A program made the translations under genes and the position numbers. The notes under the pieces were generated by a model, which saw only the letters and a program-made list of their open reading frames with translations, did no database searches and had not been told where the DNA came from. From contig CAMEHJ010000031.1 of the NCBI GenBank assembly GCA_945917385.1, positions 1-8,737 on the forward strand: DNA of 8,737 nucleotides, read 5' to 3'. This DNA comes from an uncultured bacterium (GTDB lineage Bacteria; Bacillota_A; Clostridia; Oscillospirales; Oscillospiraceae). Shown here one piece after another: positions 1 to 7,174 of this stretch. Positions within the stretch are counted from its first letter, which is position 1. Each line of letters starts with the position of its first letter.

Positions 1-79
1 TGGAGCCGGTCTCGATGACGGCGCCGCAAGCGCATCTGATGGTGGTCTGCTGATAATTAGGATGGATTCCTTCCTTCAT
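1..79 (-). CDS. rpmE: 50S ribosomal protein L31, zinc-binding type (5' part only)
   Basis: L31 is a small protein of the large ribosomal subunit, sitting near the central protuberance and the inter-subunit bridge. Reading leftward from the ATG at 79-77 gives 26 codons beginning [19 protein letters not shown], the classic L31 N-terminus (MKxxIHPxY, then a CxC pair). Cys16 and Cys18 are the first half of the zinc site that marks the C+ paralogue; the second pair would lie beyond the window. The start is set by AGGAGA at 94-89, 9 nt upstream. An in-frame ATG 21 nt earlier (100-98) is rejected because that ribosome site lies inside the extension. The gene is truncated by the window edge, not broken. 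It lies downstream of addA on the same strand with its own promoter. The assignment is secure despite the short length. Confidence 0.92.
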   Translation of the reverse strand, partial: MKEGIHPNYQQTTIRCACGAVIETGS

Positions 80-102
80 TTGTACAAATCTCCTCGTCAT
101 GT

Positions 103-144
103 GCTATCTTGATTGTGCCCTGTGCGGGCATAGTTACAAGACGC
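103..144 (-). ncRNA. Structured 5' leader of rpmE (possible r-protein leader)
   Basis: The predicted rpmE leader folds into a two-tier stem-loop. The lower stem pairs GCGTCTTG (144-137) with CAAGATAGC (111-103): eight pairs including one G-U, with A105 bulged. A 6/4-nt internal loop (136-131 and 115-112) separates it from an upper stem of TGCCC (130-126) with GGGCA (120-116), closed by the pentaloop GCACA. The structure starts almost at the predicted transcript start and ends 8 nt before the rpmE ribosome site. Ribosomal protein genes often carry leaders that bind their own product, and such leaders have been proposed for L31 genes in several bacterial groups (from memory). Whether this one matches a known family is not established here. 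Confidence 0.4.
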
Positions 145-151
145 AAAGTGA

Positions 152-180
152 AGTGTAACACATCGTGTCTGAGTTTGCAA
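152..180 (-). promoter_or_regulatory. rpmE promoter (sigma-A type, extended -10)
   Basis: On the minus strand there is a -35 TTGCAA at 180-175, a 17-nt spacer, and a -10 TACACT at 157-152 preceded by TG at 160-159 (TGn extension). Transcription would start near 145 and leave a leader of about 65 nt before the rpmE ATG. The -35 lies only 22 bp beyond the addA stop codon, so rpmE can be transcribed independently of the add operon. The match is by eye to the sigma-A consensus. Confidence 0.6.
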
Positions 181-201
181 TAGGTTTAATAAAATTTCCG
201 C

Positions 202-3200
202 TTAAATTTCCACGGCTTTTCCCGCCGCGAGGAAATACAGCACCCTTCCGCGCACCGGCAGACCGTAAATGCGCTCCAGCGCGGCGGCATATGCCTCAAC
301 CTGGCTTCGGTAAAGCTCCGCACGCTCGCTTATCTCCGCATCCGTGCGGACGCGGTCGGTCTTATAGTCGATGACGGTGAGCGCATCCCCCTCGCGGATG
401 CAGCAGTCTATGACGCCCTGAAGCAGAAGCTGTTCGTCCTGCGCGCCTTTATACAGCTTTTCCGCCGGGTACATCACCGAGAACTTAAACTCGCGCTTGG
501 CCATGTCGGCATTGAGTATGCGCCGGCCGACGGGCGAGGAAAACAGTTTCTTTATCGCTTCGGCGTCCACCGCCGCGGCCTCCCTGTCGCTGATAAAGCG
601 TTGGGCGCGAAGGCGCTCTATCTCCCCCTTTATCTCGTCAAGGCTGCCGGTTTTCGCAAAGTCCATGTATTGCAGCACAAGGTGCGTCGCGACGCCGCGC
701 TCCGCGCCCGTGACGGGCCTGTCCTTTTTGGCAAAGTCCGGCAGGCGGAAGCTGTGGGGCAGCTTCGGCGCAAGCTGCTGTGCGTCCTCGTCGGGATCGC
801 GGTGCGTTTTAAGCTCGGTCGCGGTGACCTTTGAGGGCAGTGCTACCGCCGCTTCGTGCGGATAGACAAACGAAAGACGGCTTTGCAGCTCGGCAAGCGC
901 TTCGGGGTCGGGGGCAATGCTCCGCTGCTTTTCTTCTTCGGCGCTGACCGCGGCGGGCAGAGGGCAGACCGACATCTCAAGATGCTCCCCGCCGTCTATG
1001 AGGGCTGAGTAAAGCAGCCAGTCATACAGACAGCTTGCCTGACGCAAAAGCTCCGAGGGCATGGGAACGCTCATATTCATGCGGTGCTCGCGTATGCTCT
1101 TCTCCGCGTTTTTGACTGTGGCCGTGATGAAAAGGCGCTCCTTAGGTCGGGTCAGCGCGACGTACAGAAGGCGCATTTCCTCGCTGCGCATCTCGCTGTC
1201 GAGCCGGCGGCTTATCGCGTTTCGCGCGAGGGTCGGATATTCGATGTGCCGCTCCATGTCCACATATTTCGGGCCGAGACCGAGCACGGGATGCACGAGC
1301 ACCCGCTCGGTGGTGTCCTGCCGGTTGAATGAACGCGCCGTCTCGCACAGGAAAACCACGGGGAACTCCAAGCCCTTTGACTTATGTACGCTCATTATCT
1401 GTACGGCGCTGCCGCGCTTTGCCCCGGCGGATATCTCCTGCCCCTTTTCGGCAAGCCGCCTGAGCCAGAGCACAAAGCGGTGAACCCCGCGATAGCCGCT
1501 TGCTTCAAAGCGCTCAGCAAGCTCTATGAGCGCAAGGACGTTCGCGCGTCTCTGCTCGCCGCCGCCCATTGCCGAGCACACGGAGAGCATATCCATATCG
1601 TTTATGAGCTGCCACACAAGCTCGGCGGCGGAGAGATCGGGCGCGACGGTGCGAAGCTCCGAGAGCTTCGATACAAAATCGCGGCACTTGTCATTGCCCT
1701 CTGACGCGATTTTCAAAGCGGTATAGAAGTCGGCCTTTTTGTCGGATGCGCGTATCTCCGAAAGCTCGTCCGCCGTGAAGCCGAAGCAGGGAGAGCGCAG
1801 AACAGCGATAAGCGGGATATCCTGATGGGGATTGTCTATCACGGCGAGCATACTGACCATGGTGGACACCTCGGCGGAGGTGAAAAAACCGCTGCCCTGC
1901 GCGGTGGCGACCGGGATATCGTACTGCTCCAGCACGCGGCGGTAAACTCCGCCGCTCTTATTCGGGGAGCGAAGCAAAATCGCAATGTCGCCGTACCGTA
2001 TGGGGCGCTGTGCACCGTGGTCGCTTATAAGGGTTTCTGAGTCGATAAGCTGTCTTATCCTACGGGCGACAAGCCGTGCCTCCGGCTCGCCCCTCTCGGA
2101 GACATCATCGTCGTCTGCACTCGACGCATCCAGAATCAGCAGCTCCGGCTTCGGCACAGCTCCCTCGTACTTTGCCCCGCAGACGAGCGCGGCGGCCTCG
2201 TCATAGTCGATATCCCCGAGGCGGCGGGACATACACAGTGTGAAAACTGCGTTTGCCGCGTCAAGTATCTCGCGGCGCGAACGGAAGTTTTCGCGTAGAA
2301 GGATTCTCCGCGCCTCGCCGGAGGGGGCGGTTTCATAGTCCTTATAGGTCTCGTACTTCTCGGTAAATATCTCAGGGTCCGCGAGACGGAAGCGGTATAT
2401 GGACTGCTTAACGTCGCCGACCATGAAAAGGTTCGTGCCGTTTTTGGATATTGCGCGGAAGATGGCGTCCTGAACGCGGCTCACGTCCTGATACTCGTCA
2501 ACCATTATCTCGGTGAATCTCTCGCTCAGACTTCGGGCAAGCGCCGTCTGAGCGCCGTTTTCATCCGTCAGAAGCTGCGCTGTAAGGTGCTCAAGGTCGT
2601 TATAGTCAACGAGGGCGCGGCGGCGCTTCTCCGATGTGAACTCCCTGTCGAAGTCCAGCGTCAGCGAGAGCAGTGCTTCCATGGAGGGTGCGCACTCCGC
2701 CATGTCGCTCAGGAGCAGCTCGGAGGACATCTCAAGCTCGGTTATGATTTTTCCGACATCTTTCTTGAGTGCGTCACGCCGCGTTTTCAAAAGCTCGCTC
2801 AGCTCCGGGTCCGGCGAATTTCTCAGCGAGCCGAGACGGGAGAATTTGATCGGGAACAGCTCGCGCGTCTTATCCCAGCCGATATCAAGCCTGCGGATAA
2901 GCTCGCGCAGGAGGGCTGCATCGTCGCTGAACGCGGGGAGGTAGGCGGTGCTTATCTTCTCATTCTCCGACATTTTCAGAATAAGCCCGTCCACGGCGTC
3001 TGCCCAGTAGGAGGCAAGATTTCGCGCCCAACTCAGTATCTCCCTGCCCCAGACCGTGTCTCCCGCGTCGGTGACGGGGGCTTTGAGCTGCGCCACCTGC
3101 TCCGCCGCCCACTTTTCGGGGCGGGCGTGGCACTGCATACGGCTGTGCAGATTGATGACAAGCTCGGTAAGGCGGCGGTCGTCCCGCCCCGCGCCGACGG

Positions 3201-3690
3201 AGTCGGCAAGCTCGATAAAGCCGGGGTATCTGTCGGGCTTATCGTACCTTTCGTTCATAACGCGCTCCAGCGCCGCGGCCTTCATCGCGGCGGCGCGCTC
3301 GTCGTCGGCTATCTTGAAGTCGGGACTCAGCCCGACGATGTGGCAGTTTTCGCGCAGCACGTCGGCGCAGAAGCTGTGTATCGTGCCTATCTTCGCGCGG
3401 CGGCAGAGTGCGCTCTGCCGTCTCAGGCGCTTGTTCGTTGGGTCGGATGCAAGGCGCGCGGATATCTCATCGCTTATCCTGCCGCGAAGCTCCCCCGCGG
3501 CGGCGCGGGTAAAGGTGATTATGAGGAAGCTGTCAAGCTCTGCGGGGTTTTGCTCGTCGCAGATATAGCCCATGAGCCGCTCCGTGAGCACCTTGGTTTT
3601 GCCGCTGCCGGCACCGGCGGAGACAAGCACCGCGCTGCCGCGCGTGTCTATTGCCGCGCGCTGTGACGCGGTGGCCTTAAATTCACTCAT
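202..3690 (-). CDS. addA: ATP-dependent helicase/nuclease subunit A (AddA)
   Basis: AddA is the motor and 3'-strand nuclease of the AddAB complex, which unwinds and trims DNA from double-strand breaks and prepares a tail for RecA. The 1162 residues, slightly below the roughly 1230 of Bacillus AddA, carry all SF1A (UvrD/RecB-like) motifs in order: Q-motif region near 7-16, Walker A AGAGSGKT at 25-32, motif Ia TFTRAAAGE at 59-67, motif II DEYQD at 398-402, motif III VGDVKQS at 424-430, motif IV ENFRSRRE around N468, motif V SVHKSKGLEF at 767-776 and motif VI YVALTRPKER at 843-852. The C-terminal third is a RecB-family nuclease with His1003, Asp1095 (GVID), Asp1108 and Lys1110 (DYKTD), and Gln1130/Tyr1134. 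It looks fully active. The start has a near-perfect Shine-Dalgarno and overlaps the end of addB by 8 bp, so the pair is probably translated together. Called rexA in some lactic acid bacteria. No clear terminator follows. Confidence 0.98.
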   Translation of the reverse strand: MSEFKATASQRAAIDTRGSAVLVSAGAGSGKTKVLTERLMGYICDEQNPAELDSFLIITFTRAAAGELRGRISDEISARLASDPTNKRLRRQSALCRRAKIGTIHSFCADVLRENCHIVGLSPDFKIADDERAAAMKAAALERVMNERYDKPDRYPGFIELADSVGAGRDDRRLTELVINLHSRMQCHARPEKWAAEQVAQLKAPVTDAGDTVWGREILSWARNLASYWADAVDGLILKMSENEKISTAYLPAFSDDAALLRELIRRLDIGWDKTRELFPIKFSRLGSLRNSPDPELSELLKTRRDALKKDVGKIITELEMSSELLLSDMAECAPSMEALLSLTLDFDREFTSEKRRRALVDYNDLEHLTAQLLTDENGAQTALARSLSERFTEIMVDEYQDVSRVQDAIFRAISKNGTNLFMVGDVKQSIYRFRLADPEIFTEKYETYKDYETAPSGEARRILLRENFRSRREILDAANAVFTLCMSRRLGDIDYDEAAALVCGAKYEGAVPKPELLILDASSADDDDVSERGEPEARLVARRIRQLIDSETLISDHGAQRPIRYGDIAILLRSPNKSGGVYRRVLEQYDIPVATAQGSGFFTSAEVSTMVSMLAVIDNPHQDIPLIAVLRSPCFGFTADELSEIRASDKKADFYTALKIASEGNDKCRDFVSKLSELRTVAPDLSAAELVWQLINDMDMLSVCSAMGGGEQRRANVLALIELAERFEASGYRGVHRFVLWLRRLAEKGQEISAGAKRGSAVQIMSVHKSKGLEFPVVFLCETARSFNRQDTTERVLVHPVLGLGPKYVDMERHIEYPTLARNAISRRLDSEMRSEEMRLLYVALTRPKERLFITATVKNAEKSIREHRMNMSVPMPSELLRQASCLYDWLLYSALIDGGEHLEMSVCPLPAAVSAEEEKQRSIAPDPEALAELQSRLSFVYPHEAAVALPSKVTATELKTHRDPDEDAQQLAPKLPHSFRLPDFAKKDRPVTGAERGVATHLVLQYMDFAKTGSLDEIKGEIERLRAQRFISDREAAAVDAEAIKKLFSSPVGRRILNADMAKREFKFSVMYPAEKLYKGAQDEQLLLQGVIDCCIREGDALTVIDYKTDRVRTDAEISERAELYRSQVEAYAAALERIYGLPVRGRVLYFLAAGKAVEI

Positions 3691-6600
3691 GCTGCACCTC
3701 CTCGTCTATCATCGCCCACACCCGCTCCGGTGAGAGCGTCGGCTGGCGGCGGACGCTCTCGCCGTTCTCGCCGTCGGAAAAATGGCAGGCGTCGTAATAA
3801 TCACAGCGGCCGCAGGCCGTCTCCTCCTGCGTGCGGTAGTAGGGGTCGGCGGCAATACTGCCGGAGCGAAGCTCCCTTGCCATGTCGCAGAGCGTCTTTT
3901 TGATGTGCCGTTCAAGCTTGCCGAGCTGTGCTGCCCCGGCAAGTCCGTCGAAGCCGTTCCGGCTGCGGCTTTTGACGGGGATATACAGCTTGTCGTCACC
4001 GTGCTCCCAGGCGTTGATGACCGCCTCGTCGTTTAGGACAATGCCGCTGCGCCTGAGGGCTTTCAGCCGCTCCGCCTCGGCTTTTGCTTCATCTATGCGG
4101 TGCTCCTGACGGCTCATCTCGTTTCGCGCGGGGAGATACATGACGCCCGCGGGGACGACCTCCGTGCCGTACCGCTTTTCCCCGCACTCTTCGAGCGCGA
4201 AGAGATACAGCAGCATTTGAAGCCCCATGCCGTACCACACGTCCGAGAGCGAAAATTCCTTTTTGCCGGTCTTATAGTCAACGACGCGCAGATAGAGCTT
4301 CCCCTCGTGAACCCAGCCGTCCACGCGGTCGGCAATGCCGGTGAGTCTCAGCTCACCCTCCGCGCCGCCAAGCTCGACGGGCGGGATCTTCGACGCGTCG
4401 GAGAAATCAAGCTCAAAATCGAGCGGCTCAAAGCTTGAGCGGCGAAGCTCGTCCGCCATGTCGCACACCACCTGATGTACGTCCCTGCAGATACGCTTAA
4501 ACAGGTGGATAAAGCGGCTGCTCTTTTCGCGGAAGTCGTCAAGCTCCTCGCTGACATAGCGCTCGACAAAGGTGTCGGTGATCTCTTTCAGCTCGTCGTT
4601 TGTGACGCTGTTGATGCCGCCGCGATTTTTTACCTCGGTCATCGTCTTTTCAAGCACATAGTGCATGAAGGTGCCTATCTCCGGCGGGCGGAACTGTGCC
4701 GGCTCATAGGGCTTGGCGCGAAGCCCGTACTGGCAGAAGTAGGCATAGCGGCAGGAGGCGAATTTATCTATCCGTGACGCGCTGAGCATGAGCTTTTTGC
4801 CGTAGAGCTTTTCGACCGTGTTTTGCGAGAGAGTGCCCCTGCGCATTGCGGCGGCGCGTTCAAGCGCCCCAAAGCTCTCCGGCTCCGCGTTTCGGAAATA
4901 CTCTGCCGCCGCCGCGCTTTCGCCGCTGCCGCCAAGGATGCCCTGCGCGGCAAGACTCATCGCGGGGGCGGGGGCGGAGGTGCGCGCATCGGTGATGTCC
5001 GCCGTTTTTACTTCAAGTTCAAACAGCGCCTGCGCGCGGGTAAACACAAAGGCCGGGCGCTGCTCTTCGCCGTTTGCGTCGGACAGCGGACAGCACATTA
5101 TGAGCTTTTCCGAGGGCAGTGTCAGGCAGTTGTATATGAGCGAAAATTCGCGCCACAGCTCGCCCTCCTCCCCGCCGCCGAGGTCGATATCATATTCCAG
5201 AAGCCGCTGTCTGTCGTCCTCGGAAAACACGCCGGCATCACCTTCCGTGCTCGGCAGTCTCGCGTCGCTTGCGCCGAGGACGATGAGGTGCTTTATGTGG
5301 CGGCGGCGGTTGCGGTCAAAGTCTCCGGCGGAAACGCGGTCGAGCGAGACGGGTATCGCGCCGATATCGTACTTTGAGAGCATCATGGAAAACAGGCGTG
5401 AAAACTCCTGCGCGTCCATGGCGGACGCACCGAGTACGGCGTCGCACTGTTCAAGCGCCGAGACGCAGATATCCCATATCTGCTCGTACTCCGCACTGAG
5501 CGTCTCGCGCGAGGCTGCGCGAAGCGCCTTTGCGCGTGCGCTCAGAAGCTCCGGCAGGCGCAGATCGCGGAGCAGGTTAGTGAGCGCGGCGGCGTGCTCG
5601 GACGCGGTCTCCGCCTTTGAGGACGCATCACTAAATTTCAGAAGCGGGGCTGAGAGAGTGTGCCGCAGGGCGTTTATACGGCTCAGGCGCTCGCGGCTTT
5701 CGTCGTCATAGTCGTTGCCGTAGCCGTCCGGGTGCTGGCGCCACGGCTCGCTCTTCTGCCACGCGCCGGCGCGAAGCTGCCACTTGAATATGTAGTCTGC
5801 AAGCTCGTCGCACTCCTCGGCGGAAAGGCCGCTCAGCCCGGTGCGCATATAGCTTATCACGTCGTCAACGTCCCAGCCGCCGAGAATTATCTCGTAGGCT
5901 GAGTCTATCATCGCGGGCAGGGGCTTTGACAGCATATCACTTTTCCGCGCGGTGAAAAGCGGTACTCCGTAGTGGCGAAAAACGCTCTCCAGCGTGCCGC
6001 GGTAGTCCTCAAAGCCGCGCACAACGAGCGCTATATCCCGCCAGCGGCAGCCCCCGCGCACGAGCGAGATCGCCTTCGCGGCGGCAAACTCGCACTCGGC
6101 GGAGATGTCGTCCGCGCGCCAAAGCTCTATCTGCCCGTTTGAAGTCTCCCGCACATCCGTATAGCTGAAAAGATTTTCGGCAAAAAAGGAGAGGGCGTCC
6201 TGCCGCTGTGCGCTGAGAGTCTGCACCTCGACGCTCGTTCCCAGCTCCTTCGCGCGGCGAATAAGCGTGCGGGCGGCGCGGCGGCTCAGCTCGAATATCT
6301 CGCTTCCTGCGTCGATGCCGTCAAGCGTCAGGCACACGGTAAGCTCCGCGCCCGCCGAGAGCATGGCGAGGACGACCTCAAGCTCCTGCTTTGTGAAGTC
6401 GGTAAAGCCGTCGATATAGACGTGCGCGCCGCTGCCGAGTATGCTGCCGGGTATCTGCGATTTAAGCACGGTGAGCCGGTCGGCAGGGTCGGCGCGGCCG
6501 CGGCTCACAACGGCCTCATAGCTTTCAAGCACGAGTGCAAGGTCCGAGAGCTTGTCACCGAGCGCGTCGTTCAGTTCCGCCGATGCATGCGTCAGCGCCT

Positions 6601-7003
6601 CGCTCGTCACACAGGCGGTTTTCAGCTCGTCCACCGCATGAAGCAGCATATCCTGAAGCTCCGGCTTTCGCTCTGCGCCCGTATACACGCGCAGCCCCGG
6701 CGCCGCCGCCTTGAGCGCGAGCGCCATGCACAGAAGCCGCCCGCCCTTGTCGAGCGCGGTCCCCGCGCCGCCGCCGTACAGGCTCATCATGCGCCGCGCA
6801 AGGCCGGTGAACGAAAAAACCTCCGCGTACAGTGAGAGCGTGTCGCCGCAGCGCAGGCTAAGCTCCCGCTCCGCCTCGTGGCTGTACTGCTCCGGCACGA
6901 TGAGAAATCTCTGCCCCTCGCAGTGGTGTACGGCATTACATATCTCCTCAATGACGGCCGAGGTCTTGCCGACACCCGCGCCGCCGATTATCAGTCTGAG
7001 CAT
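3683..7003 (-). CDS. addB: ATP-dependent helicase/nuclease subunit B (AddB)
   Basis: AddB is the partner of AddA. In the Bacillus enzyme it scans for Chi sequences with a degenerate helicase fold and cuts the 5'-ended strand with its own nuclease. The 1106 residues (Bacillus AddB is about 1166) begin with a Walker A, GGAGVGKT at 7-14. The usual DEXX motif is replaced by IDGFTDF (Asp198), typical of AddB. The nuclease domain shows His781 (FMHYVLE), Asp892 (GIADRVD), Asp909 and Lys911 (VVDYKTG), and Gln929/Tyr933. Four cysteines for the 4Fe-4S clasp are present: Cys751 in SCRYAYF and Cys1064, Cys1067 and Cys1073 in CGRCDYYDAC, matching the family spacing of CxxCx5C. It is first in the operon, with its promoter at 7036-7064. 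The start is supported by AAAGGGA (7017-7011), 7 nt upstream, and by Walker A lying right after the start as in homologues. Called rexB in some lactic acid bacteria. Confidence 0.98.
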   Translation of the reverse strand: MLRLIIGGAGVGKTSAVIEEICNAVHHCEGQRFLIVPEQYSHEAERELSLRCGDTLSLYAEVFSFTGLARRMMSLYGGGAGTALDKGGRLLCMALALKAAAPGLRVYTGAERKPELQDMLLHAVDELKTACVTSEALTHASAELNDALGDKLSDLALVLESYEAVVSRGRADPADRLTVLKSQIPGSILGSGAHVYIDGFTDFTKQELEVVLAMLSAGAELTVCLTLDGIDAGSEIFELSRRAARTLIRRAKELGTSVEVQTLSAQRQDALSFFAENLFSYTDVRETSNGQIELWRADDISAECEFAAAKAISLVRGGCRWRDIALVVRGFEDYRGTLESVFRHYGVPLFTARKSDMLSKPLPAMIDSAYEIILGGWDVDDVISYMRTGLSGLSAEECDELADYIFKWQLRAGAWQKSEPWRQHPDGYGNDYDDESRERLSRINALRHTLSAPLLKFSDASSKAETASEHAAALTNLLRDLRLPELLSARAKALRAASRETLSAEYEQIWDICVSALEQCDAVLGASAMDAQEFSRLFSMMLSKYDIGAIPVSLDRVSAGDFDRNRRRHIKHLIVLGASDARLPSTEGDAGVFSEDDRQRLLEYDIDLGGGEEGELWREFSLIYNCLTLPSEKLIMCCPLSDANGEEQRPAFVFTRAQALFELEVKTADITDARTSAPAPAMSLAAQGILGGSGESAAAAEYFRNAEPESFGALERAAAMRRGTLSQNTVEKLYGKKLMLSASRIDKFASCRYAYFCQYGLRAKPYEPAQFRPPEIGTFMHYVLEKTMTEVKNRGGINSVTNDELKEITDTFVERYVSEELDDFREKSSRFIHLFKRICRDVHQVVCDMADELRRSSFEPLDFELDFSDASKIPPVELGGAEGELRLTGIADRVDGWVHEGKLYLRVVDYKTGKKEFSLSDVWYGMGLQMLLYLFALEECGEKRYGTEVVPAGVMYLPARNEMSRQEHRIDEAKAEAERLKALRRSGIVLNDEAVINAWEHGDDKLYIPVKSRSRNGFDGLAGAAQLGKLERHIKKTLCDMARELRSGSIAADPYYRTQEETACGRCDYYDACHFSDGENGESVRRQPTLSPERVWAMIDEEVQHE
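3691..3702 (-). promoter_or_regulatory. addA ribosome binding site inside the addB 3' end
   Basis: AGGAGGT (3702-3696) lies 5 nt before the addA ATG (3690-3688) and is itself part of the last codons of addB. The addB TGA is at 3685-3683, just past the addA start, giving the overlapping arrangement ATGAGTGA. Ribosomes finishing addB would therefore be placed on the addA start. This supports the chosen addA start and suggests translational coupling for a two-subunit enzyme. Confidence 0.85.
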
Positions 7004-7035
7004 CGCCCGTTCCCTTTCCTTACATTTTTTTGTTT

Positions 7036-7064
7036 ATTCTATCAAAAAAATGCAAAGCTTTCAA
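7036..7064 (-). promoter_or_regulatory. addB-addA operon promoter (sigma-A type, extended -10)
   Basis: On the minus strand there is a -35 TTGAAA at 7064-7059, a 17-nt spacer, and a -10 TAGAAT at 7041-7036 with TG at 7044-7043 (TGA extension). The start of transcription would be near 7029, giving a leader of about 26 nt that just accommodates the AAGGAAAGGGA ribosome site (7021-7011). There is no room for an elaborate leader structure. The same intergenic region carries the divergent aminotransferase promoter. Confidence 0.68.
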
Positions 7065-7114
7065 CTCAAGCTCGTTTGTGTTCGTTTTTTAACACTTTTA
7101 TCGCATAAATTCTA

Positions 7115-7143
7115 TTGAACTGCATAAAAAAATATGATATAAA
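7115..7143 (+). promoter_or_regulatory. Aminotransferase promoter (sigma-A type, extended -10)
   Basis: On the plus strand there is a -35 TTGAAC at 7115-7120, a 17-nt spacer, and a -10 TATAAA at 7138-7143 preceded by TG at 7135-7136. Transcription would begin near 7150, giving a leader of about 25 nt with the ribosome site AGGAGGG at 7161-7167. No riboswitch or attenuator fits in so short a leader. The two -35 boxes of this divergent region are separated by 50 bp (7065-7114). Confidence 0.72.
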
Positions 7144-7174
7144 TACTTATTCAAAACTAAAGGAGGGCATTATT

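Noticed and set aside
80..100. Alternative rpmE start at ATG 100-98
   Set aside because: It would place the AGGAGA ribosome site inside the coding sequence and add seven residues not seen in L31; the ATG at 79 gives the canonical N-terminus.
165..374. Small plus-strand ORF of 69 residues starting near the rpmE promoter
   Set aside because: It begins with GTG inside the promoter region, runs antisense into the addA 3' end, has no ribosome site and yields an arginine/proline-rich low-complexity product typical of GC-rich shadows.
2587..3666. 359-residue plus-strand open frame inside addA
   Set aside because: It lies antisense to well-conserved AddA sequence including the helicase N-terminus, shows no domain pattern, and is explained by GC-rich codon composition.
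202..7003. AddAB as a new defence or mobile system
   Set aside because: Both proteins match the housekeeping recombination complex along their length, in the usual gene order, with no accessory genes attached.
7115..7174. N-terminal extension of the aminotransferase from a TTG at 7115
   Set aside because: The TTG is part of the -35 box and lies upstream of the predicted transcript start. The ATG at 7175 has a strong Shine-Dalgarno 7 nt upstream and gives the normal family length.
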